Of a stretch of 64,000 nt of DNA, positions 10,634 through 21,715 are shown piece after piece (positions within the stretch are counted from its first letter, which is position 1; each line of letters starts with the position of its first letter). Source of the DNA: Cercis canadensis (lineage: Eukaryota; Streptophyta; Magnoliopsida; Fabales; Fabaceae); the NCBI GenBank assembly GCA_003255065.1, contig QAOA01005188.1:513599-577598 (forward strand), in the 5' to 3' direction. Made by a program: the position numbers and the translations under genes. Under the pieces are notes generated by a model. The model saw only the letters and a program-made list of their open reading frames with translations. It searched no databases and had not been told where the DNA came from.

Positions 10634-13600
10634 TTAGCAGCTCTCAAAAAGAACATTGTTGATGACTGGACGTGCTTTACACATGGCCTCTAATGGAATT
10701 ACTTTTGGCATGGTAATACCTTTTCCTTCTGTCATATCAATTTCTTCCTTACTCACTCGTTCCCATTCAAAACACTGAATCAATAAACCCAAAGTCAAGC
10801 CCACTGTGCGCTGAGCCAAGCCTGCTCCAGGACACGCCCTTCTTCCCAATCCAAATGGTATTAATTTGTTTGTCTCTCCTTCTTTCTCGAACCTCTCAGG
10901 TTTAAAACTCGTGGCCTCACTCCACAGTTTAGGATCTCTGTGAATGGCCCAAGCATTCACCAACACAATAGTATCTTTGGGGACGTTGTATCCTCCAATG
11001 GTGCAGTCAACTGACGGCAAATGGGGTACCAACAATGGAGCTGCAGGATGCAAGCGAAGCGTTTCAGAGATAATACTTTGAAGGTAGGGAAGTTTCGAAA
11101 CGTCTAGCTCGTCTACTAAGCGGTCTTGTCCTATGTGAGTGTCTAACTCATCCCTTGCCTTCTTCAACACCTCTGGATGGTTCAATAAACTGGACATTGC
11201 CCACTCTAAAGTCACAGCTGAAGTGTCTGTTCCAGCTAGGAGCATAACCTGTAAAAATCAAATGAAGTCAATATCAAAAAAGGAATCATCCTTTTTCTCT
11301 AATATAAAATTAGCTACAAGTTTGGTTTAGTTGGTACTTTCCAACGAGAAATTTTCAAGTGTTTGTCGTAAGAGTATCTCTCTTTCTCTATCAATTGTGA
11401 TTGGTGCCAAATAAAAAGTTTCCTACTTAAACTTTTAGTATTTAAAATCACTCAACCACCTGACAACTAAAATAAATTTCCACCTTCTAGATAAGTACCT
11501 AGCTCTAGCTACTTTCTATCTAAGGCTCCATTTGAATATGATGGCTAATGTCTTATTGGAGCATCTCTACTATCATAAGTGATTATATTTAGATAAAATT
11601 ATGTTTGAATAATCTTATGTAAATAACTTATTACTTTTCAAAAAGTTATTTTTAGTTTATATTATGAAGTTATTTTTTAGGACTTACCAAAAACAGTTTT
11701 TGTGGAATCACATAAAAGCATAACAGGTATTTTGAAGAATTTTTTGGGCAAAAATATCCCCAAATGATAGTGAAAATTAAGCTAAAACCCAATAGCCAAT
11801 CCCCTCAACCTTTATGATATTAAAAGTGTTTTTCCAATTGTTTATCTAAACACAAAATAACTGGATTAAATGGAGTTATCATATAAGAGTTTTTCACATA
11901 AGTCCTTNNTATCTAAGGCTCCATTTGAATATGATGGCTAATGTCTTATTGGAGCATCTCTACTATCATAAGTGATTATATTTAGATAAAATTATGTTTG
12001 AATAATCTTATGTAAATAACTTATTACTTTTCAAAAAGTTATTTTTAGCTTATGTTATGAAGTTATTTTTTAGGACTTACCAAAAACAGTTTTTGTGGAA
12101 TCACATAAAAGCATAACAGGTATTTTGAAGAAATTTTTGGGCAAAAATATCCCCAAATGATAGTGAAAATTAAGCTAAAACCCAATAGCCAATCCCCTCA
12201 ACCTTTATGATATTAAAAGTGTTTTTCCAATTGTTTATCTAAACACAAAATAACTGGATTAAATGGAGTTATCATATAAGAGTTTTTCACATAAGTCCTT
12301 CTTACCTAAGTGTTTAAATAAGCTATTTATCCAAACCCGACCTAAAAGCTATATGCATGAATCATGATATTAATTCTCAATGAGTAAATGTCCTATCCCT
12401 TTTCTGAAAGAAAAAAAAATTATGAGTGAAAAAAAATGTTTGGTCCATTTGAGTTTATCCCAGATGGGTAAATAGTTCCTATTGTACTGGGAAATGTTCG
12501 ATATAATGAAGCGCATGAACTAAGAAGAATTGAGGGTTATAAACACAAAGGCCACCAAATCATTTTCTATTATTTTTAGGGTTATATTTTCTCAAACCTA
12601 CTAATACAAATTTCTTTTGACATCTCCACACATTATGAATTTAATTTAATTAATTTAAATTTTAACCAGAATCACAATAGTCAATAACTCTACTTAAACT
12701 TTTTATTTACAATTCATATTCTTGAGGCCTCTATACTTAGACGTGTGCAAGTACCATTTTTATTTTTTAGTTGTGGTCAGATTCGTATCAAAGTACCCCT
12801 TCATGATGAGCGAAAGACAAATATGGTAACCTAAGTCAGTCCACGGCATCACTCATCCCATTCACTTTTAACTTATTTTATCATTTGAGCCCATCATAAT
12901 CTTGAACACAAAGCTGTACAAAAGAAAGTCAATTGCCCAAAAATAGAATTTTGACTAATTTCAATATGTTTTTGACCATTTTTCCTATATTATACTATTC
13001 TTGTATTTTATAAGAAATTATATATTTTTTTACATAATAATGTATTTAATTTTTTGAGATCTTCACAATTATAAAAAAATTATTGAGTGAATTTTATCAT
13101 AACCCATCCCATCCAATTAGATAGAGGTAGCGCTGCTAGCAAAGGTATCCTACCGTTGACCAATAACTATCTTGGGAAAAAGTAGAAGCTCTTACCAGAA
13201 TAAGGCCTTTGATGATTTGATCCGCATAGTAATCAGGCTGTGATTCTTGTAGAGTGAGAAGATGGTCTATCATGGTATTTTTACTCTCCTTCCCATTTCG
13301 ATGCTCATCAATGAGTCCTTGCAAGAACGCATCGATTCTCTTACTAGACCTTTGAAGTTTCTTCTCCACGTCATCAAAATCAAACCACCTAAGTATTGCC
13401 AAGAAATCGGCAGGGTTGTTTGCGCCTCCTATGGACACCAACTCTTTTATCATCTCTCTAAACTTTTTGGCCTCTTCTACGTCCGACACATCACAATCAT
13501 CACCATAATATCTTTTTCCTGAAACCATTCTCATTATAGTGTTAAACGTCATCTCCGAAAGCTTGGATTTGAGCTCCACTTTGGCAAAGTCCTTGTACGA

Positions 13601-14080
13601 GTCCTGAGCCAGCTTTTTTATTAAAATCTTGATCTCATCCCTTCGAATACTCTGGAACGAGTTGAGACGGTGTGTTGAGAAAACTTCAAGCGTGGCTATA
13701 CGGCGGAGGTTGCGCCAATGGTCGCCGTAAGGGGATATCACTAAGGTGGTGTAGTTGTACCCGATGTACTTGCCGGCAATAAAGCGAGGACGGTTAGCCA
13801 ATATGATGTCGTTCTTGGAAAAGCATTCATGGACTAAAGATGGGGATGAAACGACCACCACAAGACGGTTCCCGAACCAGAGAGAAAAGATTTGGCCATA
13901 GTTTTGCGTGAGGCGGTGGAAGGTGCGGTGGAGGGGCTGTTTCAGTTGGTGGAGGTTGCCAATTATTGGAAGAGAGAGTGGGCCCGGTGGGAGGTTTTTG
14001 TGTCTTGTTATCTTCAACAGGAGCTTCAAAGTGAGAAGAAAAAGAAGAGAAAGGATAGGATAGTAGAAGAGGTTGGTCAT
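10634..14080 (-). CDS. Cytochrome P450, CYP81 type, two exons (13196-14080 and 10634-11248)
   Basis: A membrane-bound mono-oxygenase of the ER. The exons give 295 + 204 residues, 499 in all, the usual length. The phase-0 intron 11249-13195 has clean signals (CTG|GTAAGAGC and TTTTTACAG|GTT) at the position known for CYP81 genes. Residues 1-24 form the N-terminal membrane anchor and PPGP is at 31-34. The I-helix AGTDTS is at 300-305, ETLR at 357-360, PERF at 412-415 and the haem loop [10 protein letters not shown] at 427-436 with Cys434. CYP81 enzymes are known to act on isoflavonoids, lignans, indole glucosinolates or xenobiotics; the substrate here cannot be told. No stop or frameshift is seen, so it looks functional. 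The intron holds a MITE-like repeat and a likely artefactual 391-base duplication. Upstream on the gene strand lie A/T boxes (near 14131-14137 and 14181-14190). Family is secure; subfamily is inferred. Confidence 0.9.
11517..12300. repeat. Direct duplication flanking NN at 11908-11909 (in P450 intron); likely assembly artefact
   Basis: 11517-11907 and 11910-12300 are both 391 bases and nearly identical, meeting at the NN. The repeated DNA (TAAGGCTCCATTTGAATATG ... ATCCAAACCCGACCTAA near 12330) resembles a hAT-type MITE with degenerate ends. The true intron is probably about 1.55 kb. Confidence 0.8.
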
Positions 14081-14200
14081 GGTTTTGAACTTGTGAGAGA
14101 TTCTGAGAAGTTAATTGTGACCATGCAAGATTTATAGACATGTGGTATGTGGTGCTAGTTATAAATAAGAGGCCGTGCATTGTATATATTGCGTTTGAGC

Positions 14201-14313
14201 TTACGTAACTTTTCAATGAGTGAATGACAAAAATCTAGAAATGAAACGTACGTCAGCGAGTACGTTTGTAGGGACATCCCATTTCTAAATTCTAACTACG
14301 TCAGCGAGTGCGT
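14201..14313 (-). promoter_or_regulatory. Possible P450 promoter elements: paired TGACGT boxes and TTACGTAA
   Basis: ACGTCAGCGAGTACGT at 14250-14265 recurs with one change at 14298-14313, giving two TGACGT motifs on the gene strand 48 bases apart and about 170-230 bases upstream of the ATG. A perfect palindrome TTACGTAA lies at 14201-14208. TGACG pairs are the known core of as-1-type elements bound by TGA bZIP factors, which drive stress and xenobiotic induction. Function here is inference. Confidence 0.35.
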
Positions 14314-14967
14314 AATATTTGATTTTTAGGTTCAAATGAATTTAATCCATTATATCATGTCATGAACACTAAAATGAAGGGGATTCTATGATACTACATA
14401 AGTATATCATACTATACTGACGTGACAAACATATATAATTTTTATATTTTATTAGATATAAAATATAATTTATTTAATTTTTTAAACAAACTTAAAAACA
14501 GTTAATTTGTACACATGTTATTCATTTATTGATTATTTCTATATAGTATGACATACTACATAAATAATAAAACTATCTAAGAAACCTCCTAAAATGAAAC
14601 GTACAATAAAATAAATATTTAATAGAAACAATACATAATTTTTTTTAAAAAAAGAAAAACTTATGTAATTGCTAAAGGAAAACGTGAAACTATAATAAAT
14701 TAATAACCTTAGAAGGGAGGGGAAAAAAGGATAAATGGTGTGGGTATAAAAGAAAATGTGAATGTATATAAGTGTTCAAATACAATTCTTTAAGAAAATA
14801 CTAGACATCATATATAAATGAGACGTTGTTCTCTCACATCATATTTTTATAATGTTCCAAAACTTACACTGTTATACTATCTGAATTTAATAAATACTTT
14901 ATGCTGGCTTTCGTGAACAATTTTTTATTAATTTTTTTATAACATAATATAATTTTGGTGAGCTATT
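14314..14967. other. AT-rich intergenic DNA upstream of the P450
   Basis: No reading frame or recognised repeat. The stretch is very AT-rich and ends at an assembly gap. Confidence 0.5.
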
Positions 14968-15869
14968 NNNNNNNNNNNNNNNNNNNNNNNNNNNNNNNNN
15001 NNNNNNNNNNNNNNNNNNNNNNNNNNNNNNNNNNNNNNNNNNNNNNNNNNNNNNNNNNNNNNNNNNNNNNNNNNNNNNNNNNNNNNNNNNNNNNNNNNNN
15101 NNNNNNNNNNNNNNNNNNNNNNNNNNNNNNNNNNNNNNNNNNNNNNNNNNNNNNNNNNNNNNNNNNNNNNNNNNNNNNNNNNNNNNNNNNNNNNNNNNNN
15201 NNNNNNNNNNNNNNNNNNNNNNNNNNNNNNNNNNNNNNNNNNNNNNNNNNNNNNNNNNNNNNNNNNNNNNNNNNNNNNNNNNNNNNNNNNNNNNNNNNNN
15301 NNNNNNNNNNNNNNNNNNNNNNNNNNNNNNNNNNNNNNNNNNNNNNNNNNNNNNNNNNNNNNNNNNNNNNNNNNNNNNNNNNNNNNNNNNNNNNNNNNNN
15401 NNNNNNNNNNNNNNNNNNNNNNNNNNNNNNNNNNNNNNNNNNNNNNNNNNNNNNNNNNNNNNNNNNNNNNNNNNNNNNNNNNNNNNNNNNNNNNNNNNNN
15501 NNNNNNNNNNNNNNNNNNNNNNNNNNNNNNNNNNNNNNNNNNNNNNNNNNNNNNNNNNNNNNNNNNNNNNNNNNNNNNNNNNNNNNNNNNNNNNNNNNNN
15601 NNNNNNNNNNNNNNNNNNNNNNNNNNNNNNNNNNNNNNNNNNNNNNNNNNNNNNNNNNNNNNNNNNNNNNNNNNNNNNNNNNNNNNNNNNNNNNNNNNNN
15701 NNNNNNNNNNNNNNNNNNNNNNNNNNNNNNNNNNNNNNNNNNNNNNNNNNNNNNNNNNNNNNNNNNNNNNNNNNNNNNNNNNNNNNNNNNNNNNNNNNNN
15801 NNNNNNNNNNNNNNNNNNNNNNNNNNNNNNNNNNNNNNNNNNNNNNNNNNNNNNNNNNNNNNNNNNNNN
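14968..15869. other. Assembly gap, 902 N, followed by a poly-T run
   Basis: Unknown sequence. The right edge is a T run (15870-15895) and another T run ends in a lone N at 16178, so homopolymers probably stopped the assembly here. Confidence 0.95.
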
Positions 15870-15900
<31 letters not shown>

Positions 15901-16179
15901 CACCTTCTCTTTTAATTTTGTGCTAAGAAGGCACCTCATTCCTTCATTTTGAAATGGAAGGTGATAGCCCATTTAGGGTTACACTATCCTTTTATTTTTT
16001 TCCAAAAATATCCCTTTGGACAAATTACCAAAATATTTCTTTTATCTCTTTAAATCTTATCCATGTAACTTTTGTTTCTTTTCCTTTATTTTTTTTTTAA
16101 GAAGCATGCTTTATATGTTTATCTCATATTCTCATTTTTGCTCCTTTTGTTTTTTTTTTTTTTTTTTTTTTTTTTTTNT

Positions 16180-17095
16180 GAAAGACACTTAACAATTAAT
16201 AAATAAAAACTTACATAAATTTGAAAGGAAACTAAATTAAAATAATTTTTCACATTTTGTAATTAAATTAATTTTTTTTTCAAACAAATTAAAAAAGGTC
16301 TGAGACAAAATACGGTGTCTACACACCCAAAAAAAAACCATAGGCTAAGCAATTGCACTGTGACCAAACAAACCAGATTTTTTTTCCTTCTTTTTATCCA
16401 ATAATTATAAAAAAAAAAAAAACTGCTCCGTTCTTTTTGCTTGATCGACAACTTTTTACAGGCAGTCTCTCATACCACCTAGAAGTGTTACACACACACA
16501 CATATAAGAAAATCGAATAATCCTATATAGCCTTGAGGGCTTAAACAGAATTCACCTACAAATCTATGTGCTACTCAGCTAAATAAGGAGATTGCATGCT
16601 TTACAGAGCATTTTGTGGAGCAAATCACAGGTGCACTGCCATATGCACGGCCAGATCAATCCGTATACATTTTCATGAATGTAATTAGATGAAAATAGAA
16701 TTATTCAAGAAGAAAATACAGAAAAGTCTCGAGTTCCTAACCTTTTGGACACATCCTCCAAAATGTTTAGCAGCCTCACTGTATCATTATAATGTTTTCT
16801 TATATTCTGTCGTTTTTGCATTTTATAAAAAATTATGTATGACTCAATTTTTCAAGATTCTTGTAATAACACCAAAATCATTGGGTCACTCAACTAAATG
16901 GAGAGGGGTAGTGCTACCCCCCGTTATATTATGGTTGTAGCTTAGCAAGAGCATATATATATACACATACATATATGTGCACATACACCTTTGAATAACT
17001 TTTTTAAGAAGATGAATTTTATTAATTCAACCGTTGGATCATGTGATGTTGTGGTGTTGATAATAAATGTTAAATTTCACATAAATTAGAAATTC
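16180..17095. other. Intergenic DNA without recognised genes
   Basis: AT-rich with a CA/TA microsatellite near 16492-16505 and 16951-16980. ACAAAATACGGTGTCTACAC near 16303-16322 resembles the end of some plant LTRs, but no partner is visible. Confidence 0.4.
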
Positions 17096-17099
17096 ATAA

Positions 17100-17568
17100 C
17101 TACCTAATTTTATTGATAACATTTACTTATATTTTAAACCTATATTGTCCATTAAAATAAGATATTCCCTTTATGGTCTATGTCAAATGAATCTCTAGGT
17201 TATTCATAATTCATATAAGAATATAGTGAGTTCATAACTTAACGATATTTTTGTTCAACCTTGGAAAAAGCTAATAAATAGTTTAGGGTTCTTGGCTAGC
17301 AATTAGAGAGTTAGCTCTTGATTAATCAAGTAGGAATAACAATTTGGAATAGCTATGGTGAAATTGGAAACTCTAGATAATTCTCATCTATATTTGTACC
17401 TCTTTTACTATTTTTTTCATTTTAATTATTGTTTGATATCAAATCTTGATTGTCTAGACAAAATTGGAACACACCCAATATTGGTACTTAGTAGCTACAA
17501 TCTCTGTAGGATGATAATCTCTCACTCTTTATTACTTGAAAATGATAACGTGCACTTGCATTAGAGTT
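17100..17568 (+). repeat. Dispersed repeat, related in inverted orientation to 25160-25560
   Basis: Phrases such as ATAGTGAGTTCATAACTTAA, AGCAATTAGAGAGTTAGC and TTGATTGTCTAGACAAAATT have diverged reverse-complement counterparts at 25180-25560. It contains no gene; the small frame at 17355-17564 is repeat DNA. Probably LTR-derived. Confidence 0.5.
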
Positions 17569-17654
17569 TTACACAATAATTATAGAATTGATAAGGTTAA
17601 GAACATTTACATTCCTTAGCTCTCCAATCATAGAAATATCTTCCAATATAGATT
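17569..17654 (-). pseudogene. NLR leucine-rich-repeat fragment, right-hand part (cut by CACTA)
   Basis: The minus strand reads ILEDISMIGELRNVNVLNLI then stops. This is a typical LRR phrase of CC-NLR proteins of the kind seen elsewhere in the window. It lies directly against the left end of the CACTA element and, once the transposon and one ATT copy are disregarded, continues in frame from the fragment at 21414-21681. It ends at a stop next to a dispersed repeat. It is a remnant without an NB-ARC domain. Confidence 0.7.
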
Positions 17655-18399
17655 CACTACAAGAAATTTTTTGGATTCCCACAGAATTTTTCCATTGAAA
17701 TTTTGAATTCCAACGGAAATTGGGTCGTTGGAGAAGTGGCCGTTGAAATTGTAAAATTCCAATGGAAATTCCAATGAAATAGTAATTCCAACGAAAATTC
17801 CAATAGAATTTTACCGTTGGAATTCGGTTTTGAAAAAAAAAAATCCAACCAAAAATTCCGTTGGAATTTTAAATTTTTTTTTTTAAATAAAATTCAAAAA
17901 ATATTTTTTATTTGTTAAAATTCCAACGGAATGGAAATTGCGTTGGAATTTCATAAGTCTTTTTTAATACTTTTAAAGATAAATTTTTAAATAATATTTC
18001 TTAAAAATCAAAATATACCATTTACAAATATCATTTTTATTAAATAATTGTCAAAGTTGACTCCACTTAATTTTTTTTTCCATAAAACTCGATGATATTA
18101 TTTGAATAAATTGTCAAAGTTGTTAATGGCATCATATGCCAACTCCTAGGATAAAGCAGTAAGTTATGGATTGAAACATCTGAAAAAATGACCCATTGAA
18201 ACAGCTATAGCACTGAAACATTCGCTTCTCATTTTTGTATGTATGGTAGTATGTTTACACCAAACAGCAGTGACAAACTTTTATCCCACTCAAAAAATTT
18301 GAAAGATTTTGCTTGCATAATGAGTTCAAGAAGTTCATAATTATTGTTGTTTGCATACACTTGAGAAGAACTTGCAGTTGCACCTTCAACAAAATTGGC

Positions 18400-18790
18400 T
18401 CATTCCTTCATCCTTTTACTAACAAATAATATCCCCTTCTCCCCGAAAAGGGGGAAAACAAAATAAAGAAAACCTCCATAGATGCTCTGCCATTCAATTA
18501 AATCTTGACAGGTCAACGACCACTTTGCAAGATAGTTTCCTTGTGGAGAACACTCAATTGTAAGTCTTTGGTACATCAAACTACCTGGAAACATAGCTAA
18601 AAGCACCTAGTCATCATTGATGTGATAATGGGAGTAGTATAGATATAAGATTCTTTTGGGAAAACATGCATTTATCACCATCTATAGTCCACTTGCAAAC
18701 TACCACTTGAACATTGAGATATCACCCAATAGGTGCCTCTGTCCAACTTCCTCTGCTATTGGCAGATTCTCAATGTTCAACTAATTATTG
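18400..18790 (-). other. Possible second captured coding segment in the CACTA, unidentified
   Basis: The minus strand has an open stretch reading PGSLMYQRLTIECSPQGNYL and LAKWSLTCQDLIEWQSIYGG, preceded by a possible acceptor (TTTCCAG) and followed by a possible donor (GGAG|GTTTTC). Further stretches nearby read ENLPIAEEVGQRHLLGDISM (about 18730-18785) and, at lower coordinates, YELLELIMQAKSFKFFEWDK. I do not recognise the family. It lies past the stop codon of the WDR12 fragment, so it would be a separate acquisition or transposon-derived. Confidence 0.3.
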
Positions 18791-19137
18791 CTAAAATTAG
18801 AAGTTGAAGCAGTAATTTGCAAAAGCGGAGAAGGTTGAAGGGAGGTAAAATGCATTTTTCCAGATTCCTTTTAATGTATAACACATAATAGATGTATAAA
18901 CTCTTTCAGCACTTGAATTTCAATGCTTCAAGGAATGAAAATGAAATTAAGGCATTCAAACCAATAAGAAAATTTGGCAAATTTCATTAGCATCCCTTTA
19001 AAAAAACTATAAGAATCCGTATGAAATGCCAAAGCTTAGCTTCTATACTATAGTCCAATAATATATAGTAGTGAGCATATGATTATCAGTTTGTCAAAGG
19101 GCACATAATTTAAAATAATGTAATCCAAAAGTTTACC

Positions 19138-19881
19138 TCACTGTACAGGAATTTCTAAAGAAATGCAAAGATTTGAGTCTGCTCCACCACTAATAACACT
19201 AGAACCATTCCACCAATCAGCACAGAGTACCTGAGTTATAGAGATGACGGATAATCCTTCTGTTTACATAATTTTGACACTCCACAAGGACATTGAAGAG
19301 AGTTCTATACCTTGTCTGTGTGTGACTCAATGACAAAAAGAGGCCACTGCAACATTAATGGAGAAAATTATTAGGGGACCAAATAATCAAGAGTAAAACT
19401 ATTTTTTAGTCCTTGAAAAATGCAACCACTAACAAATTCATCTTCCAAAAATTTTAGGTGACAAATTGGTCCTTAAATTATTATTTCACTGACAAATTAG
19501 TCATCTGGTGGGCAAAATCAGTGAAAAGAAAAGGAGGACTTGAATGAAAAAAAGGAGGCCTTAAACATAGCTAGGCAAGATCAATGAAATAATTTTAGGA
19601 AAGGGGTCTATAAGGGTCAAGAACTTTTCTCTTTAAAGTACCAGAGGACTAATTTGTCAAACAGAATAATAATTCAAAGACCAATTTGTCACTGAAAATT
19701 TTTGGAGGACGAATTTGTCAGTAGCTGCATTTTTCAAGGACTAAAAAAGGGTTTTACTCAATAATCAATGGTGAAGCTGGTGAGTTCATGTTAACCATTG
19801 GCCAAGAGCTCACACCAAAAGGAAAAAGCAGTTACTAAACAAAATATTTATTACTGCAGTCCTTAGATCCCATAACAAAAT
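19138..19881 (-). pseudogene. WDR12: Captured 3' exons of a WDR12/YTM1 ribosome-biogenesis gene
   Basis: Three exons on the minus strand read, in order, LLWDLRTA (about 19855-19881, donor GCA|GTAATA), WPLFVIESHTDK (19311-19346, acceptor TTGCAG, donor AAG|GTATAG) and VLCADWWNGSSVISGGADSN then LCISLEIPVQ and a stop (19138-19230, acceptor ACTCAG). All junctions are phase 0. This is the last WD40 blade and C-terminus of plant WDR12 (YTM1), a PeBoW-complex protein needed for 60S ribosome assembly, as I recall the family. Introns are kept, so the piece was taken as DNA and not copied from mRNA. The N-terminal part was not found, so it cannot make the full protein. A MITE sits in the first intron. 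Confidence 0.8.
19391..19759. mobile_element. Mutator-type MITE with long TIRs, nested in the CACTA
   Basis: About 118 bases at each end (from GAGTAAAACTATTTTTTAGT, and inward from the matching reverse complement ending GGGTTTTACTC) are inverted repeats at roughly 85-90% identity by eye. The element is 369 bases with no coding content. It is flanked by the perfect 9-base duplication AATAATCAA (19382-19390 and 19760-19768), the TSD length of Mutator-like elements. Confidence 0.88.
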
Positions 19882-20889
19882 AAGCATGGAAAGACATGCA
19901 GGAAGTGGAAGATTAAAACAAGTAAATAGTGAATACCCTATAGGTCATAACACACTGAAAGTTTCATTGACACTCAACCTCAAGTGGTCAGTATACAACA
20001 TAAAATTCCCCCCTTTTCTCTCTGTAAAAGAGAGCTCATATTGTCCCTTTACACCACAAGATGGGAGGACAAGCCATGTAAAAAATTCTTACTTCAAGGC
20101 AGAAGTTTTCCTCCAGGTAAACAATAATCTACATCTACAGCTCCACATTAGGTAGTATACATAAGTAGCACTACATAGCTTGCACAAAAACATAGCACAG
20201 CCAGTGAAGATAGTCTATCTAAAGAAAAATAAAACATGTAGCAGCAAACAGTAAACAATAAGAAAATAAAAGAACATTACAACAAGCCCCAGGACTAACA
20301 AATCAAGCTTCCATTAATCTATCATTAAAATGATTACAATCTCAACTGATCACGTTACAAAATTGCTAATGATCACGTTACAAAATTCTCAAGAACTCAT
20401 TAGGCTAGAATATTTATTTGTATATTTACTTAATAATATACAGTTTGCAAAATTAATAATGGACCTTAAATTTCTCACACATGCGTGGAATTGGACTAGT
20501 CCACACAACCAAATTTCGAACATTGAAGTAAAAAAGAATTACTGCACATATTTCAGGTCCTGTGAAAGAGACATGAGCCTTACTTGTATAAATAGACAGC
20601 AATTCCCAGAACTATACACAACAAAACTATATCGTTGCAGAAGTTTCGACTGGATTGAAGCTGGAAGAAAACCAAAACTTATATAAAGATTTAGTACGAA
20701 AATAGATGAATATAAGCTTGAAAAAGAGATGTAGTTAAATTACCTGGTTAACGTGCATAAAAAATGAGTTAAGTAACAATTTCTATCTTCTGAAATCACA
20801 AGAAACAACATAGATACCAGCCATTGCTGTACAACAGTTTTTCTTGAAAGGTTTGATATATGACGATAGTAGTACAAACCTAGAGACTT

Positions 20890-21125
20890 ACAGAGAGCGA
20901 GAGAGATGGCAGAGAGATGAGAGATCAGAGATGGTGGAGAGCTAGAGCCAAAGGGAGTTAAGAGAGGGAGAGGAAGAAGATGCTGCGACGGGCAGGGGGG
21001 GTGTCAGCGGCAACAAGGAGACGATGTTAGTGGTGGCTGGTGGTGGCAAGGGAGGAGAAATCGAGAAAGATTGAGTGTGCAAGAAAGAGCAAAACAAGTG
21101 AGGGAGAGAAAGATTGATTTGGAGG
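20890..21125 (-). other. Leader-like segment in the CACTA: pyrimidine-rich, ends in a splice donor
   Basis: On the minus strand the stretch is rich in CTC/CCT runs without an ATG and ends CTCTCTGTAAGTCTC, a strong donor site. It looks like a 5' untranslated first exon. It lies upstream, in the same orientation, of the WDR12 exons and could be that gene's leader or another gene's. No homology is recognised. Confidence 0.35.
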
Positions 21126-21413
21126 TTTAGGGATTTTGTATTAGATGAAGAGATTCCAACCGTAAGATTCTTACTGTTGGAATAATTAAAAAAAAAATTG
21201 CCAAATTTATTGAAACCATGAGTTTTGAGCCATTTACTGATTCCAACAATATATTCCACAGAATGTACTGTTGGAATTTAAAAAAATAACTTTTATTGTA
21301 CATTCCAACGGTAATTCTAATGGAAAATTCTAACGGTAAACAAATTCCATTGGAATTTTTTAAAAACCCCAACGAATTTTGTTTCGTTGGAAAATAAACA
21401 TTTTCTTGTAGTG

Positions 21414-21715
21414 ATTGGTGTAGGCACGTTATAAGATTTGTGAGGAGAGTGATCAATGTAGGTAAGCAAGAGAAATGAGAATGAGTGAAATCCATTACTC
21501 TGAGAAGAGACATTTCTTTGAAAATATTGTCTGGTATCTTCAAATTTGCATCCTTGCATCCAAATAGGAGTACCTCTAACATTGGATAGTATAATTGTTG
21601 AGGAAGCTCATTAATGTCACAGTTGTGGAAGCAGATGGACCTGCAATTTTCTAAGTTACCCTTATTCATGTATCTAGTCATATCTCACCACAAGGGCATG
21701 TAGTTTATTAGATGT
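21414..21715 (-). pseudogene. NLR fragment: end of NB-ARC and first LRRs (cut by CACTA)
   Basis: The minus strand reads NLENCRSICFHNCDINELPQ, VLLFGCKDANLKIPDNIFKE and LLRVMDFTHSHFSCLPTLIT, the start of the LRR region of a CC-NLR, running up to the transposon. Just before it, text resembling the MHD-loop phrase (VVR, then DM) is out of frame by a small deletion and a stop precedes the first ATG at 21681. Upstream it runs into non-coding repeat. The partner fragment is at 17569-17654. Not functional. Confidence 0.75.

Larger units (their letters stand above)
17655..21413. mobile_element. CACTA (En/Spm) DNA transposon, non-autonomous, 3759 bases, carrying host gene exons
   Basis: The left end is CACTACAAGAAA and the right end is TTTCTTGTAGTG, a perfect 12-base terminal inverted repeat of the canonical CACTA type. 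The element is flanked by the 3-base target duplication ATT (17652-17654 and 21414-21416). Subterminal regions are full of CCAACGGAA/TTCCGTTGGAA-like words on both sides (17690-17960 and 21150-21390), as expected for transposase-binding repeats. I see no TNP1/TNP2 transposase, so it would need a helper. The interior holds a captured WDR12 fragment, an untranslated leader-like segment and a nested Mutator-type MITE. Intact ends and an exact TSD point to a fairly recent insertion. Confidence 0.93.

Noticed and set aside
11139-14216. Frames overlapping the P450 in other frames (11139-11330, 13262-13522, 13827-14216, 13892-14137)
   Set aside because: Shadows of the P450 exons; the minus-strand P450 frame has all family motifs and correct splice sites.
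14899-15972. Reading frames of over 300 residues across the N gap
   Set aside because: They consist of unknown bases and flanking homopolymer translation.
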